Shown one piece after another: positions 47,542 to 57,406 of a DNA stretch of 64,000 nt. Positions within the stretch are counted from its first letter, which is position 1. Each line of letters begins with the position of its first letter. The stretch lies in NCBI GenBank assembly GCA_026413185.1, contig CM048655.1:898761-962760 (forward strand). The letters run 5' to 3'. The position numbers and the translations under genes are program-made. The notes beneath the pieces were generated by a model. That model was not told where the DNA came from. It was given only the letters and a program-made list of their open reading frames with translations, and ran no database searches. The DNA is from Pueraria montana var. lobata (Eukaryota > Streptophyta > Magnoliopsida > Fabales > Fabaceae).

Positions 47542-47583
<42 letters not shown>
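47542..47583. repeat. (AT)n microsatellite 3' of RLP copy 1
   Basis: About 20 uninterrupted AT units. The matching position of the second copy (about 56982-57032) also has an AT run of different length. Confidence 0.9.
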
Positions 47584-47584
<1 letters not shown>

Positions 47585-47863
47585 CTCTATTTCATTACAA
47601 TAGAGTAGTAAGATAAAGCATTGATATCTTATATGTGCATGTACACACACATGTAACATTGATTCTTTACGCACCATGGTTGTAATTTATTAATTATATA
47701 TGACTTCCACGTTAGACTCATACTTGATAATATGGATTAAAATTATTAACATAGAAAAAGTATATGAACCATAAATGTTAAAATTTTTAATTAAGAATTA
47801 AAAGAAAATTTTGCATCGAAAATTAGAGAGTAAAAATATAACTAATCCAAAAACATTGATCCT

Positions 47864-50578
47864 TTACGTACCATGGTTGCAATTCCAGTAGATGGAGTTC
47901 ATCTTTTGGATGACAAAGTCATGCATTTGGTAGAGTAATAAAAAATAAGCATGCCTGCATCTCTTGTTGAAGAAAATGGCACCCAAAACTCCCAAAAATC
48001 CAACGGCAAACCCAATTCCCAAGCCCATGTAGAAGTAGGAATACACCTCTGATTTGTCACTATGGTCATCTTCTCCCATAAGCTTTGTGTTATGGGAATC
48101 TTCATCTTGTGGGCATATCTTTGTAAGTGGAGGTCCACAGAGGCAAGGGTTTCCGATATAGCTAAGGTTTGTAGAACCAATTTGGGTCCCTGATGGGATG
48201 TTGCCGAAAAAATTGTTGAATGACAGATTCAAGACCTCAAGATAATGTAAGGCAGACATTGACTGAGGAATTTCTCCCGACAAATGATTTCTTGAGAGAT
48301 CAATGGACTCCAATTGTTCCAAGTTGCCAATCTCTTTTGGTATCTTTCCCATTAATTGATTATGGGACAAATTCAAGGACTGTAATCCAGTGAGCATGTA
48401 TATCTCTGAAGGCACATTTCCAGACAAGTTGTTACTTGAGAGATCAATCACATTCATCAAAAACATATAATTTAACTCGTTGCCTTTTATAACCATCCAA
48501 ACAGTAGATGTGATAATGGATGGTGATAAACCTGGTAAGTAAAGGGTAAAGCGCACTTGAGGAGTTGAAGAATAATTGGAAACCATGGCTGTGATGTTAT
48601 GTAAGCAATTGGGTATTGGTCCTGATAATACATTATTTGCAAAATCCATCACCATTAAAGAATGAAGTTGGCATAGGTGTTTGGGAATGTTGCCACTGAA
48701 TTGATTGGATCTCAATAGAACACCTTTAACACTCTGTCCCAACCAGTTGGGTATAACTCCAGAAAGATTATTGTGACTTAGATCAAGTATCCAAAGTTTC
48801 TTGCAGTTTTTTAGTGAAAAGGGAACCTCTCCGGAGAACTTATTGCTTCTCAGATTCAAAAGGCGAAGGTCAGACAAGGAGCCAATTGAGTGAGGAATCT
48901 TGCCTGTTAGGTTGTTGTGTGCTAAATTGACACGAACCAATGATTTCCAGTTATTCCAACAATCTGTGAGTTCTCCGGATAAATGATTATAAGCCATGTT
49001 CAAGTACAATAAGTTGCTTTTATCTGTCATGTTGTGACACAAGAGAGGTGAAATCGATCCAGACAAAGAGTTATCAAATAGATTTAAAACAGACACTTGT
49101 GGTGATATACGAGGCACTCCACCTCTTAAATTATTGGAAACTAGCCAAACAAATTTCGAGCTTAGCAACACATTTGGTAAGTCCCCATTGACGGTGTTGT
49201 TTTTCAGCGAGAAAAATTCAAGTTGAGTAGAAAAGTTCCAAAATTTGTCAAGAGGTTCAAATGAAGCATTTGAGTCTACAATCCTTAGAACTTTAAGAGA
49301 AGTCTGTGTGAATAGCCATGCGGGAAATTTGTCTCTCAAATTGCCCAGTGTAATACTTTGAAGTTGAAAAGGAGGGACCCATTGAGGATCAAAATCAAAG
49401 ATCAGGGCTGGAGAATTCATGGTAAAGTGCTTTAAATTTGAAAAGGAGAGTAAATTTCTTTCAGACACAATTCCAGTCAAAGAATTTCTTGCAACTAGAA
49501 GGCTCTCCAAGTTAATTAGTTGCCCGAGATTTTCTGGAAGATTTCCATTCAACTCATTTGACTCGAGCATCAACTTAATCAAGGATGATAGATTTCCCAA
49601 ACTTGCAGGGATTGGACCAGAAAAAAAATTATTAGAAAGATCAAGTTCTTGTAGTTGTTCAAGTTGTCCTAACCAATTTGGAATGGGTCCTTTGAGATAA
49701 TTATCAGATAAAATAAAGGACTTGATACTTCTAAGATTTAGCAATGTTTTGGGTAGTTGGCTATATATTTTATTTTTGCTAAGGTCGACCTGAGAGATGT
49801 CACAACTAAGATTGAATAACCAACTAGGCAACTCAGATACAAAATCATTGTCAGCGAGATTTATCACTTGAAGTGAAGTAAAATTAGCATACTGAAGAAG
49901 GGGATAGATGTTTTCAAGTTGACAACTCTCCAAGTGTAACTCTAAAAGTGAAGGGAGCATGGTGACTGATTGAAGCCAATCAATTTCCTTGTGGAGATAA
50001 ACACCACTAAGGTCAAGATATTGCAATGATGAAAGAGGTGAAATCCAATGGAGATTATCAACAAGAATATCATCATTATGTGATAAATCAAGATAATGGA
50101 GGTTGGTGGAATTTCCACACAGATGGGGAGGGTTACCTCTTGACAAGTCATCACATTTCTGGCCACCCTTTGAATTGTATTGGATAGCCTTGAAGTCATT
50201 GTTGCTCAAATTCAAGTACCTCAAAAATTCAAGTTTTAGTAAAGTCAGGCTGAACTCACCTGTTAGGCAGTGTGATTTGTCCTCCATCTCTCCAAAATCA
50301 ACAACTTTAGAGTGAGTTGTATGACAAGGGAGATTAAGCTCTGTAACTCTGCCTGTGATATTATCACACTTAACTCCACTCCATTGACAGCAATCAACTT
50401 TTGGGAACCATGAGGAGAGCACGCCTGAAGGATCGGTGACTCCTTTTTTGAAGCGTAGGAGTGTGTTCATGTCCTTTTCATTGCAATGAACCTTCAAACT
50501 GCACATGACAGAGTTGAACATGATTGTACATAGTAAGCAAAGTAAAAAGAATCTATTACTTGAGGGTGAGGCATCCAT
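47864..50578 (-). CDS. LRR receptor-like protein, membrane-anchored (EIX2/Cf type)
   Basis: An intronless 904-residue receptor-like protein: a cell-surface receptor with an LRR ectodomain and no kinase, probably working with a SOBIR1/BAK1-type partner kinase. In order it has a signal peptide (about 1-27), an LRRNT_2 cap with CNEKDMNTLLRFKKGV and DCCQWSGVKC, more than twenty plant LRRs (LxLSxNxLxGxIP), a short non-LRR break (around ITAMVSNYSSTPQVRFTLYL), final LRRs, an acidic juxtamembrane part (EDSHNTKLMGEDDHSDKSEV), a membrane span with glycines spaced as in SOBIR1-binding RLPs (GLGIGFAVGFLGVLG, about 851-865) and a basic tail of about 30 residues. I chose ATG 50578 (MDASPSSNRFF); the codon six bases upstream, at 50584, is GTG. 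A TATA-like TTATAAATT lies on the minus strand at 50645-50653. Its paralog is at 57407-60034. Confidence 0.92.
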   Translation of the reverse strand: MDASPSSNRFFLLCLLCTIMFNSVMCSLKVHCNEKDMNTLLRFKKGVTDPSGVLSSWFPKVDCCQWSGVKCDNITGRVTELNLPCHTTHSKVVDFGEMEDKSHCLTGEFSLTLLKLEFLRYLNLSNNDFKAIQYNSKGGQKCDDLSRGNPPHLCGNSTNLHYLDLSHNDDILVDNLHWISPLSSLQYLDLSGVYLHKEIDWLQSVTMLPSLLELHLESCQLENIYPLLQYANFTSLQVINLADNDFVSELPSWLFNLSCDISQVDLSKNKIYSQLPKTLLNLRSIKSFILSDNYLKGPIPNWLGQLEQLQELDLSNNFFSGPIPASLGNLSSLIKLMLESNELNGNLPENLGQLINLESLLVARNSLTGIVSERNLLSFSNLKHFTMNSPALIFDFDPQWVPPFQLQSITLGNLRDKFPAWLFTQTSLKVLRIVDSNASFEPLDKFWNFSTQLEFFSLKNNTVNGDLPNVLLSSKFVWLVSNNLRGGVPRISPQVSVLNLFDNSLSGSISPLLCHNMTDKSNLLYLNMAYNHLSGELTDCWNNWKSLVRVNLAHNNLTGKIPHSIGSLSDLRLLNLRSNKFSGEVPFSLKNCKKLWILDLSHNNLSGVIPNWLGQSVKGVLLRSNQFSGNIPKHLCQLHSLMVMDFANNVLSGPIPNCLHNITAMVSNYSSTPQVRFTLYLPGLSPSIITSTVWMVIKGNELNYMFLMNVIDLSSNNLSGNVPSEIYMLTGLQSLNLSHNQLMGKIPKEIGNLEQLESIDLSRNHLSGEIPQSMSALHYLEVLNLSFNNFFGNIPSGTQIGSTNLSYIGNPCLCGPPLTKICPQDEDSHNTKLMGEDDHSDKSEVYSYFYMGLGIGFAVGFLGVLGAIFFNKRCRHAYFLLLYQMHDFVIQKMNSIYWNCNHGT

Positions 50579-50644
50579 GATCACTCAAGAAGACGTGTAT
50601 GTTGAGGATGGGAATTGTATTGAAGGCATACAATCCAGTACAGG

Positions 50645-50653
50645 AATTTATAA
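50645..50653 (-). promoter_or_regulatory. Putative TATA box of RLP copy 1
   Basis: AATTTATAA on the plus strand reads TTATAAATT on the minus strand, about 70 bp before the ATG. The same string with the same spacing stands before RLP copy 2 (about 60115-60123), so it was conserved through the duplication. Confidence 0.45.
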
Positions 50654-50817
50654 GGTTGAAGCAAGTCTTCCATAAACGTAAACAATGGGGAAATTAAATA
50701 ATTAATTCCAATGATCTTCGTGTAGTGGGATTTACATTAAAAAAAGACTATTATTTTACAAAGCAATTCCTTTCTCTCTATGTTACTGTTTTCTCTATGT
50801 TACTGTAGGCCAGAGGC

Positions 50818-51094
50818 AACCCACATCCCGTAATGTTTGGGTGAGGGTCATGTTCAATTGACTTACCAAGTCAATGACGAATTAGTCTCAAAATTGGGCT
50901 ATACACATGAATGCTTTTAATTTACCAGTTATATATATGCTTTATTGGATCGGTAAAGTTATGTCTTGGTGTCCAATTGGTCATAAGTTCAAATATGAAA
51001 ACAGTCTTTTTGTATATGAAGGGTAAGGCTATATACAATGACTATTCTCCATACTTTCGCATAGCGAGTAACCTTCGGACATCGGATAGGTTGG

Positions 51095-51125
<31 letters not shown>

Positions 51126-51750
51126 TGTGAATGCATCTGCCATCTGGCCTAAGTAAGAGAGACCAGGTCGATGCATGTAAATGTTGATGATTTACAAAAA
51201 AGAACAAAGAAACAAGTGAAAAAAGATACTGTGTTAGCTGGTGATGTAAATTATTTTTCCACTTTATTGTAGGTTAGTAGTTTCTAGGATGTTTATCGTT
51301 AGAAATAAGTTAATAGAATAACTATATGTTAAAATATTAAGGTATCAACAGGATAGGTCTGCAGTCTACACCAAATGATAAGTTAATAGAATAAACTATA
51401 TGTAAAAATAGCAAAGGTCTTTAACCAGGTTACTGACTTGCTCCCTCAATCTGTGGCGTGCTATGTTTGGTTCTCAACATGATTGGCTTCAAAATTGATT
51501 GAACTAACTTCAGCCCTCTTTCATCAGTAACACCCTCAAATGGTTTCTGAACAAGTTTGTTCCACCTGGATTATATAAAACAAATTTTCACAGTCCAGTA
51601 CTCCAGCCATGTACCCACTTAAAAAGAGTAAACAATCAAAGTGATAAACAGAGTAGCAGTAACTTATAATAAAATGTGTTCCCACAACAAATTCTTTGCA
51701 ATAGATGACTATGCTAATTTTAAATTGTAATCAACCAACAGAAGTTAGAA
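50818..51750. repeat. Duplicated block S1 (RAD5-like fragment region)
   Basis: Shares long stretches with 52415-53660, for example CACATCCCGTAAT..TTGGGTGAGGG, GACCAGGTCGATGCATGTAA and TGGTTCTCAACATGATTGGC. S1 alone carries a run of about 26 T at 51092-51118. Confidence 0.8.
51430..51565 (-). pseudogene. RAD5/HLTF-like SNF2 helicase exon fragment, copy S1
   Basis: Minus strand after acceptor ATATAATCCAG: WNKLVQKPFEGVTDERGLKL, then VQSILKPIMLRTKHST. This matches the helicase-core segment of plant RAD5-like DNA repair ATPases, known for the pattern WNKLxQKPFEEGDERGLKLVQ followed by ILKPIMLRRTK. After HST the copy diverges and stops at 51430. Only this one exon is seen, so it is a gene relic between the RLP copies and not a working helicase. 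The family call rests on remembered motif similarity. Confidence 0.65.
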
Positions 51751-52414
51751 AAGCAAAGTTAAAATGTGTTCCTCTCATTTCTTTTTATTTTTCTTTTTCT
51801 TTTTCCTCCATCTCAATCCACTGGAACTGTGGGGGTGACAGTCAGTGTTTTTTGAGTTAAAACATATGGTAAATTTGCTACATGTTCCCGGTCCCATATG
51901 TATTATCCAATTTCTGCGTGTTTGTCGGTGCATCAATACAGACTTGATGTGGAAGCCACCATGTTTGGAAACACGTCCGAAAGCCTGAAATTCAGCATAT
52001 CAATACAGTGGACCCATCTCAGCCAATTGAAGTTTCTTGCTTTTGGTCCCGTAAAATATGCGTCAAGTCTCAATGAACACTTGAAAACTTACAAATTACC
52101 TACAAACAAGGTCCTCACATCGGCAGCGGAAATCAAACCCACATCCTTGTGAGATATGAGTCCGTTCCTTACTAACTAGAGCAACATTTGTAGTCTTCAT
52201 AAAAGAAATACTTCATAAAAAAAAACACGAACTTGTTTTTTTATTATGAATTTGACTTTTTATTTAATAAATGTCATCTCTTAAATAAAAAAAATAGGGA
52301 CTAAAAAAGTTTTATGTATTGATTTGGGACTTTACTCTTAATCTAATTAATAAAATTTCATTTATTTGTTGATTAAAACATAAACTGTTATCCCTTAAAA
52401 CAAATTGGTTCTAT
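51751..52414. other. Spacer between S1 and S2
   Basis: Non-coding. TTTGGAAACACGTCCGAAAG (about 51963) recurs in diverged form at about 60568 (TTTGAAAACACGTCTGAAAG), upstream of RLP copy 2. A minus-strand A-box-like and B-box-like pair around 52130-52195 may mark an old SINE. Confidence 0.35.
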
Positions 52415-52904
52415 TCACATCCCGTAATTTTTGGGTGAGGGTCATGTCCAATTGACTTACCAAGTCAAATGACCAATATTTAGTCTCAAAATTGGTTTAT
52501 ACACAGGAAAACTTTTAATTTACCAGCTGTATGCTTTATTGAATGCTTTTGATATCTTCTTTTGGTAAACCATAAGATCAAAATTACTTCTTAAACTTTT
52601 ATTAAATGCTTTTGATTTCTCTTTTTGATGACAAACAATTGACTTACCAAGTCAATGGTTAATAAGTCTAAAAAAAATGCCTAATAAGTCTCAAAATTTA
52701 TGTGAATGTGTCTGCCGTGTCTGGCCGAAGAGAGACCAGGTCGATGCATGTAAACGTTGATGATTTACGAAAAAGAACAAAGAAACAAGTGAAAAAAGAT
52801 GCTGTGTTAGCTGGTGATGCAAATTATGTTTTCCACTTTATTGTAAGTTTATAGTTTCTAGTATGTTTACCGTTAGAATAAGTTAATAGCAAAGGTCTTT
52901 AACC

Positions 52905-53044
52905 AGTTTACTGACTTGCCCTCTCAATCTGTGCTATGTTTGGTTCTCAACATGATTGGCTTCAAAATTGATTAAACTAACTTCAGCCCTCTTTCATCAG
53001 TACAGCTACCAATCTCAAATGGTTTCTGAACAATTTTGTTCCAC
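52905..53044 (-). pseudogene. RAD5/HLTF-like SNF2 helicase exon fragment, copy S2
   Basis: Minus strand: WNKIVQKPFEIGSCTDERGL, then KLV, a TAA, SILKPIMLRTKHSTD, another stop and EGKSV. It has two in-frame stops. In S1 the first of these positions is still CAA (Gln). S2 keeps HSTDxEG, nearer to the family's usual HSTDREG than S1 does. The same splice acceptor precedes it. Confidence 0.65.
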
Positions 53045-53142
53045 CTGGATTATATAAAACAAATCTTCACAGTCCAGTTCTCCAGCTATGTACCCACTTA
53101 AAAAGAGTAAACAATCAAAGTAATAAACAGAGTAGTAGTAAC

Positions 53143-53543
53143 TGTTGAACGGTGATGCAAATTCTAGAAAAAGGAATAGAAAGTCCCTGAAGCTTATATC
53201 GTGATAATCTAGAAGTTAAATATACTAGAAAAGTTTAATATTGTTGTTAATAAAATAACTAGGAAAAATCAAGACAGCTCTAGAAGTAATGGTGCTGGAA
53301 AATTGTAGAATCTAGTAAAATATATTTTATGAACTAACCGACGTGTTGAGGTCGGTGAATTAAAGCCTATAAATAGGCAATACTGGACTTATTGTAATAT
53401 ACTGCCTTTCTTCTCCAAAAATATTGCTACACGACACCTTACTCTAAATTGCCTACTAAGGCACACTAAACTTTTGTTCTAAATTATAAGCCAATCACCA
53501 ATCAACAACTAACCCACCTTTGTATTCCCTTAAAATACTAATA
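53143..53543 (+). mobile_element. Solo LTR or TRIM-like insertion, about 401 bp
   Basis: Starts TGTTGAACGG and has a TATA box AAAGCCTATAAATAGGC at about 53364-53380 followed by a transcript-like leader. It is flanked by GTAAC direct repeats (53138-53142 and 53544-53548). The 3' end reads ACTAATA where CA is expected, so the terminal base may have mutated. It interrupts block S2, which proves that it is an insertion. Confidence 0.6.
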
Positions 53544-53660
53544 GTAACTTATAATAAAATGTGTTCCCACAACAAATTCTTTGCATTAGATGACTGCAAA
53601 TTTTAAATTGTAATCAACCACCAGAAGTTAGAAAAGCAAAGTTAAAAGAAAAGTCAGACC

Positions 53661-54384
53661 ACCTGTCTTAAGCTTGCTTACACAAGACTTATGCTAAAAA
53701 ATTATAAATTTCACGTACAAGTCTTGTTACCATTTATTGTGAGATAATTCAGATTCATATAGACCTAGTTAATTAGTTAGTTAGTTACTTTTAGTAGTGT
53801 CTGTACCCTGAAATGTGTATCATTAGTTGAAGTGACTGTACCCTGCATAATTGAGAAATAAAATCAGTTTTCATTCTTCCTTTATTCTCTCTTTGTGAGT
53901 GTGTAATCTGAGTCTTGTACTGTGTGCAACCTACAACACCATTGTTGTTTGTTTCAATCCTCAGAAGGAAATATTTGAAAGCTACAACTTTCCGAGCCCA
54001 AAATGTTTATGAAATCAGGAAAAAAAAGAAAAAAAAAATACAAAGGGGAGAAGTAAACAAGATGTACTTAAAGTACAAAATTATCAGGGATCAATTGAAC
54101 AAAGATAACTTAAATTTATACAAACCAATTAGTGAGATAACAAATTAGTGGTAGCATTTATTGAAAGCTAAGCTGGTGCCCGGAAATAATGAGAGAAGCC
54201 AAAAGATAAGAGTTTGCAAATTGCTTTCCTATCAGTTGCTGGGTTGGATGGCATTATGATTAATTACAACAGTGTTTTTGCCAAAACAATGTTAGACTTC
54301 AGAGCTTTATAAAGCCTTGTCAAGCTTTTTGCTATAACGAGCCTCACCTCTTCCCAGATTTTGTGATGTTTTCAATTCCATTCT
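53661..54384. other. Intergenic, no gene recognised
   Basis: AT-rich sequence; the plus frame at 53915-54148 is Lys-rich and low in complexity. No domain is seen. Confidence 0.4.
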
Positions 54385-54923
54385 TTTCATCCAATCTGTC
54401 ATTATACATTCCGTTTGGGTAAATTTATTTTACGTTACATTATTACAGTTCACACTCCCATCGAAACAATATTCTTCTTTCTCCATTTCTATTTCTTCAC
54501 CTGCAAGCCCCATCTTCTTGTCTCATTTTTCATTTTCTTAAAGCTTTTCATTTGCAAATTCAAATTTAAAGTCATTATTTCATTCTAGTTCTTCCTCTGT
54601 ATGCAATTTTCAGTGGCTCTCATTCAAAGTGGAGTCCTCTTCATTCTTGCTATTTCTCAATTTATACACTTGTGAGGTAAATTAAGCTTATGTTGATTTT
54701 TGTCCTCTATGTAATTTTATGTTCAAGTACTATTAGTTTTATTTGTGGTTTTTAGTTTATTTATAACAAGAAAAAAAATCCGAATATACATAATGCAAAA
54801 AAGGTGGGAAATGGTCAGAATGTTTGGAGGTTTTGAGTTTTGACCTATTTGAAAAGGAAAAATAGTATGTTTTTAATATTGATTTTGCCCATTTTCTGTA
54901 ATACTACTCTTAACATTGTCATT
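54385..54923. repeat. Duplicated block T1
   Basis: Matches 60815-61345, for example ACATTCCGTTTGGGTAAATT, CTGCAAGCCCCATCTTCTT and AAAAAGGTGGGAAATGGT. It is C/T-rich like a plant 5' leader but has no recognisable coding sequence. Confidence 0.75.
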
Positions 54924-54967
54924 GCTAGGAATGAAAAGGTCCAAGGATGATCTTTACACAAATTCAC

Positions 54968-55770
54968 AACTCAAACTAATTATACCTCTTGAAGGTGGAT
55001 TCCATGGGAATGAATAACTTTTTTTTAACAAACTCAGTGAAGAAGACAAACTATAAAAAATAAAAGTTCTAAGGACTAAATAATAAATATGTAAAGTACA
55101 TCTAACATTTTAAAATCACTAACTACAACAGGTCATTTTAGGTGATTCATTATACACCACTTAATACATGATTCACCCAAGCCTAAACCTTAAAATATAA
55201 TAAAGAAATTCTTGCGAATTTCTTCGTTGGAGATGCCCTTATGACCCCGAAATCTCCACGCTTGATTTAAAAACCTTAAGGGTTCTTTTGATAGGAAGGA
55301 AAGAAATATGTGAGAAATATGGTGGAGAAAATAGGAAAGATGAATGAAAATATGTAAGAAATAAAGTGGAAATAAACGTATTCGATTTAAGAAAAATAAG
55401 AAAGAAATAGGGAAGAGATAAATAGGTGAATAAAAATAAGTGAGAAATAAAGTGAAAATAAATAGTGAGTCCCACAACTTCAGATTTTTCTTCTCTCTCA
55501 TTTCCCTCCTACTATAACACATTAACCTTTTTATTTCTCACCTATTTCTTTTCTCTCCACTCCATTTCTCCTTCACCAAAGAAAGGGTAAAAGAAAAGAA
55601 AATAAGACATTGATCGCATACATTTGGTTAATAGTAGTTTTAATTGAATAATAAATTGCTCACATTAATTTAAGATTAAAGTTTTCTATGGTACATAGAA
55701 TTTAAGGGTGAAAAAAAAATGTTGTTTGATTCAAGGCAAAAAAAATGTCTACGAGTTCAAAATCTATACT
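54968..55770. other. 0.8-kb insertion specific to block R2
   Basis: R1 runs from ACGAATTCAC to GGATTTGAATTTACTTCAAG; R2 has about 800 extra bases between the matching points. The insert is AT- and purine-rich (GAAATA, AAGAAA repeats at 55290-55470), with no recognised gene or clear terminal repeats. Confidence 0.6.
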
Positions 55771-56268
55771 TATGGGATTTGCGTTTACTTCAAGAAAATG
55801 ATTGGGGTTTAAATCATCCATGTATAAAATGTGAAATCTTATCTTACCTGGTGTATGTTTGATGCAGCGGTGCATTGAAAAAAAAAATTGTGTCCATTTT
55901 TACAATGAATGCAAAGCTACTTGAGACTGTGGCAGTATTTTCTTATATTTATGCGATTTTGTGAGGTTCACCGTGGAACCAAACACACCTTAACCAATCT
56001 CTTAAGTTAGATAGTCATGTTACACATTTTAAGTGAAATGGAAAAAAAAAATGAATAGAGAACAACCATTCCAGCCTTTTTTTTATACATATATTCTAAA
56101 AACATCTTCAAATATATTCCACATAGCATTATAAAGAAACATTTGCAAACTGTTCACAAAACACAAATCACATAGAGAAAATAGAAGCATTTGTAATAGG
56201 CTAAATAACTTCATAAAAAACAAGAACAAGCAAGCCACAATTCTTATTTGAATATCTTGAATAATATA

Positions 56269-56334
56269 TTAACCATGTGGCCTCTTCCAAAAACACTGAA
56301 TGAAGTAACTTGTCAAAGCATGGACATCAAGAAC
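56269..56334 (-). pseudogene. Exon-like fragment of an unrecognised gene, copy R2
   Basis: Minus strand after acceptor AACTGCAG: VLDVHALTSYFIQCFWKRPH, then G and a stop. It is the duplicate of 46790-46903. Confidence 0.35.
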
Positions 56335-56975
56335 CTGCAGTTTACACAAAGTCTATAAAGGTAAATAATGAGTAATTTCTTTTCAAGTTTGAATATTACT
56401 CAGATACATTACTAACTAAAGTGTAATTTATATACGTATAGGGGTCAATTTTAAGTAATCCAAGCATTTGCATGCATGTAATCAAATAATATAAATTTAT
56501 TTTTATATTTCAAAATATGAGAAAATGGTGTATGCATTGTATAAAATTGTTTTACATTGACTTTCAATAAAATTTAACCATTAGTTGCATCAACTTAATC
56601 ATTAAAAAAATAAAAAATAAAAAGAGCCTTTGAAAAGTTAATCAATCGTTATTATTTTCAGTCATCGTCCTCTGCCTTGAATTCTCTATATCTCAAAACC
56701 ATATATCTCTATTTTGTTGGCCACCTCCGCCACACTCTTTCATATAAAAACCCTAACCCTAATTTTTTTCGGTCACCCTTCTCTGTCACTGTCTCCTATC
56801 TCAAAAAGAAGCAAATTGAAATACATGTTCCGAAAAAGAAGGCACAAAGGAGAAGAGTGTAACTAGTTTTCTTTTTTTATTTGTAATTTAAGATAAATTT
56901 TTAAATGAAATTCTAATATGGTTGATTGCTTAAATTTTATTGGATGACAGAATAAAATAATTTTACACAATCAAA

Positions 56976-57023
<48 letters not shown>

Positions 57024-57406
57024 ATATATATAACTCTTTAAATATTATATTATATTATATTATAATAAAGTAGTAAGATAAAGTATTGATCTCTTAGATG
57101 TGTGTGCACACTCGTCTTCGATTTCTTTCTTTTGTGTACAATAGTGGCAAGTTTGGATGAAAGAAAGTTCAGTTGCAATTTATTACTTACACATGACTTA
57201 CACGTTTGAGTGATCATACATAATAATATTAACTAAATTTGTTATTAGATAAAAAGTACAGGCAGGGATCATAAATCCTAAAAATTTTATTTAGGAACTA
57301 AAAATAAATTTCGTAAAAAAGTTAAAGACTAAAATTATAATTAATTCAAAAACATTGATCCTTTACTTACCATGGTTGCAATTTCTTAGATTCCAGTAGA
57401 TGGAGT

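Larger units (their letters stand above)
46266..50700. repeat. Segmental duplication block R1 (RLP unit, first copy)
   Basis: Collinear with 54924-60165. The match starts at GCTAGGAATGAAAAGGTCCA (46274 and 54925) and runs through 3' flanks, the RLP gene and its TATA region. The second copy carries an extra 0.8 kb at 54968-55770. Confidence 0.85.
52415..53660. repeat. Duplicated block S2
   Basis: Second copy of 50818-51750. It is interrupted by the LTR-like insertion at 53143-53543; removing this restores the S1 order (GTAACTTATAATAAAATGTG). Confidence 0.8.

Noticed and set aside
50579..50584. GTG start for RLP copy 1 at 50584
   Set aside because: The codon there is GTG; the first ATG is at 50578 and leads directly into the signal peptide.
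52010..52200. Second SINE family on the minus strand
   Set aside because: A- and B-box-like strings are present, but neither an A tail nor flanking direct repeats could be seen.
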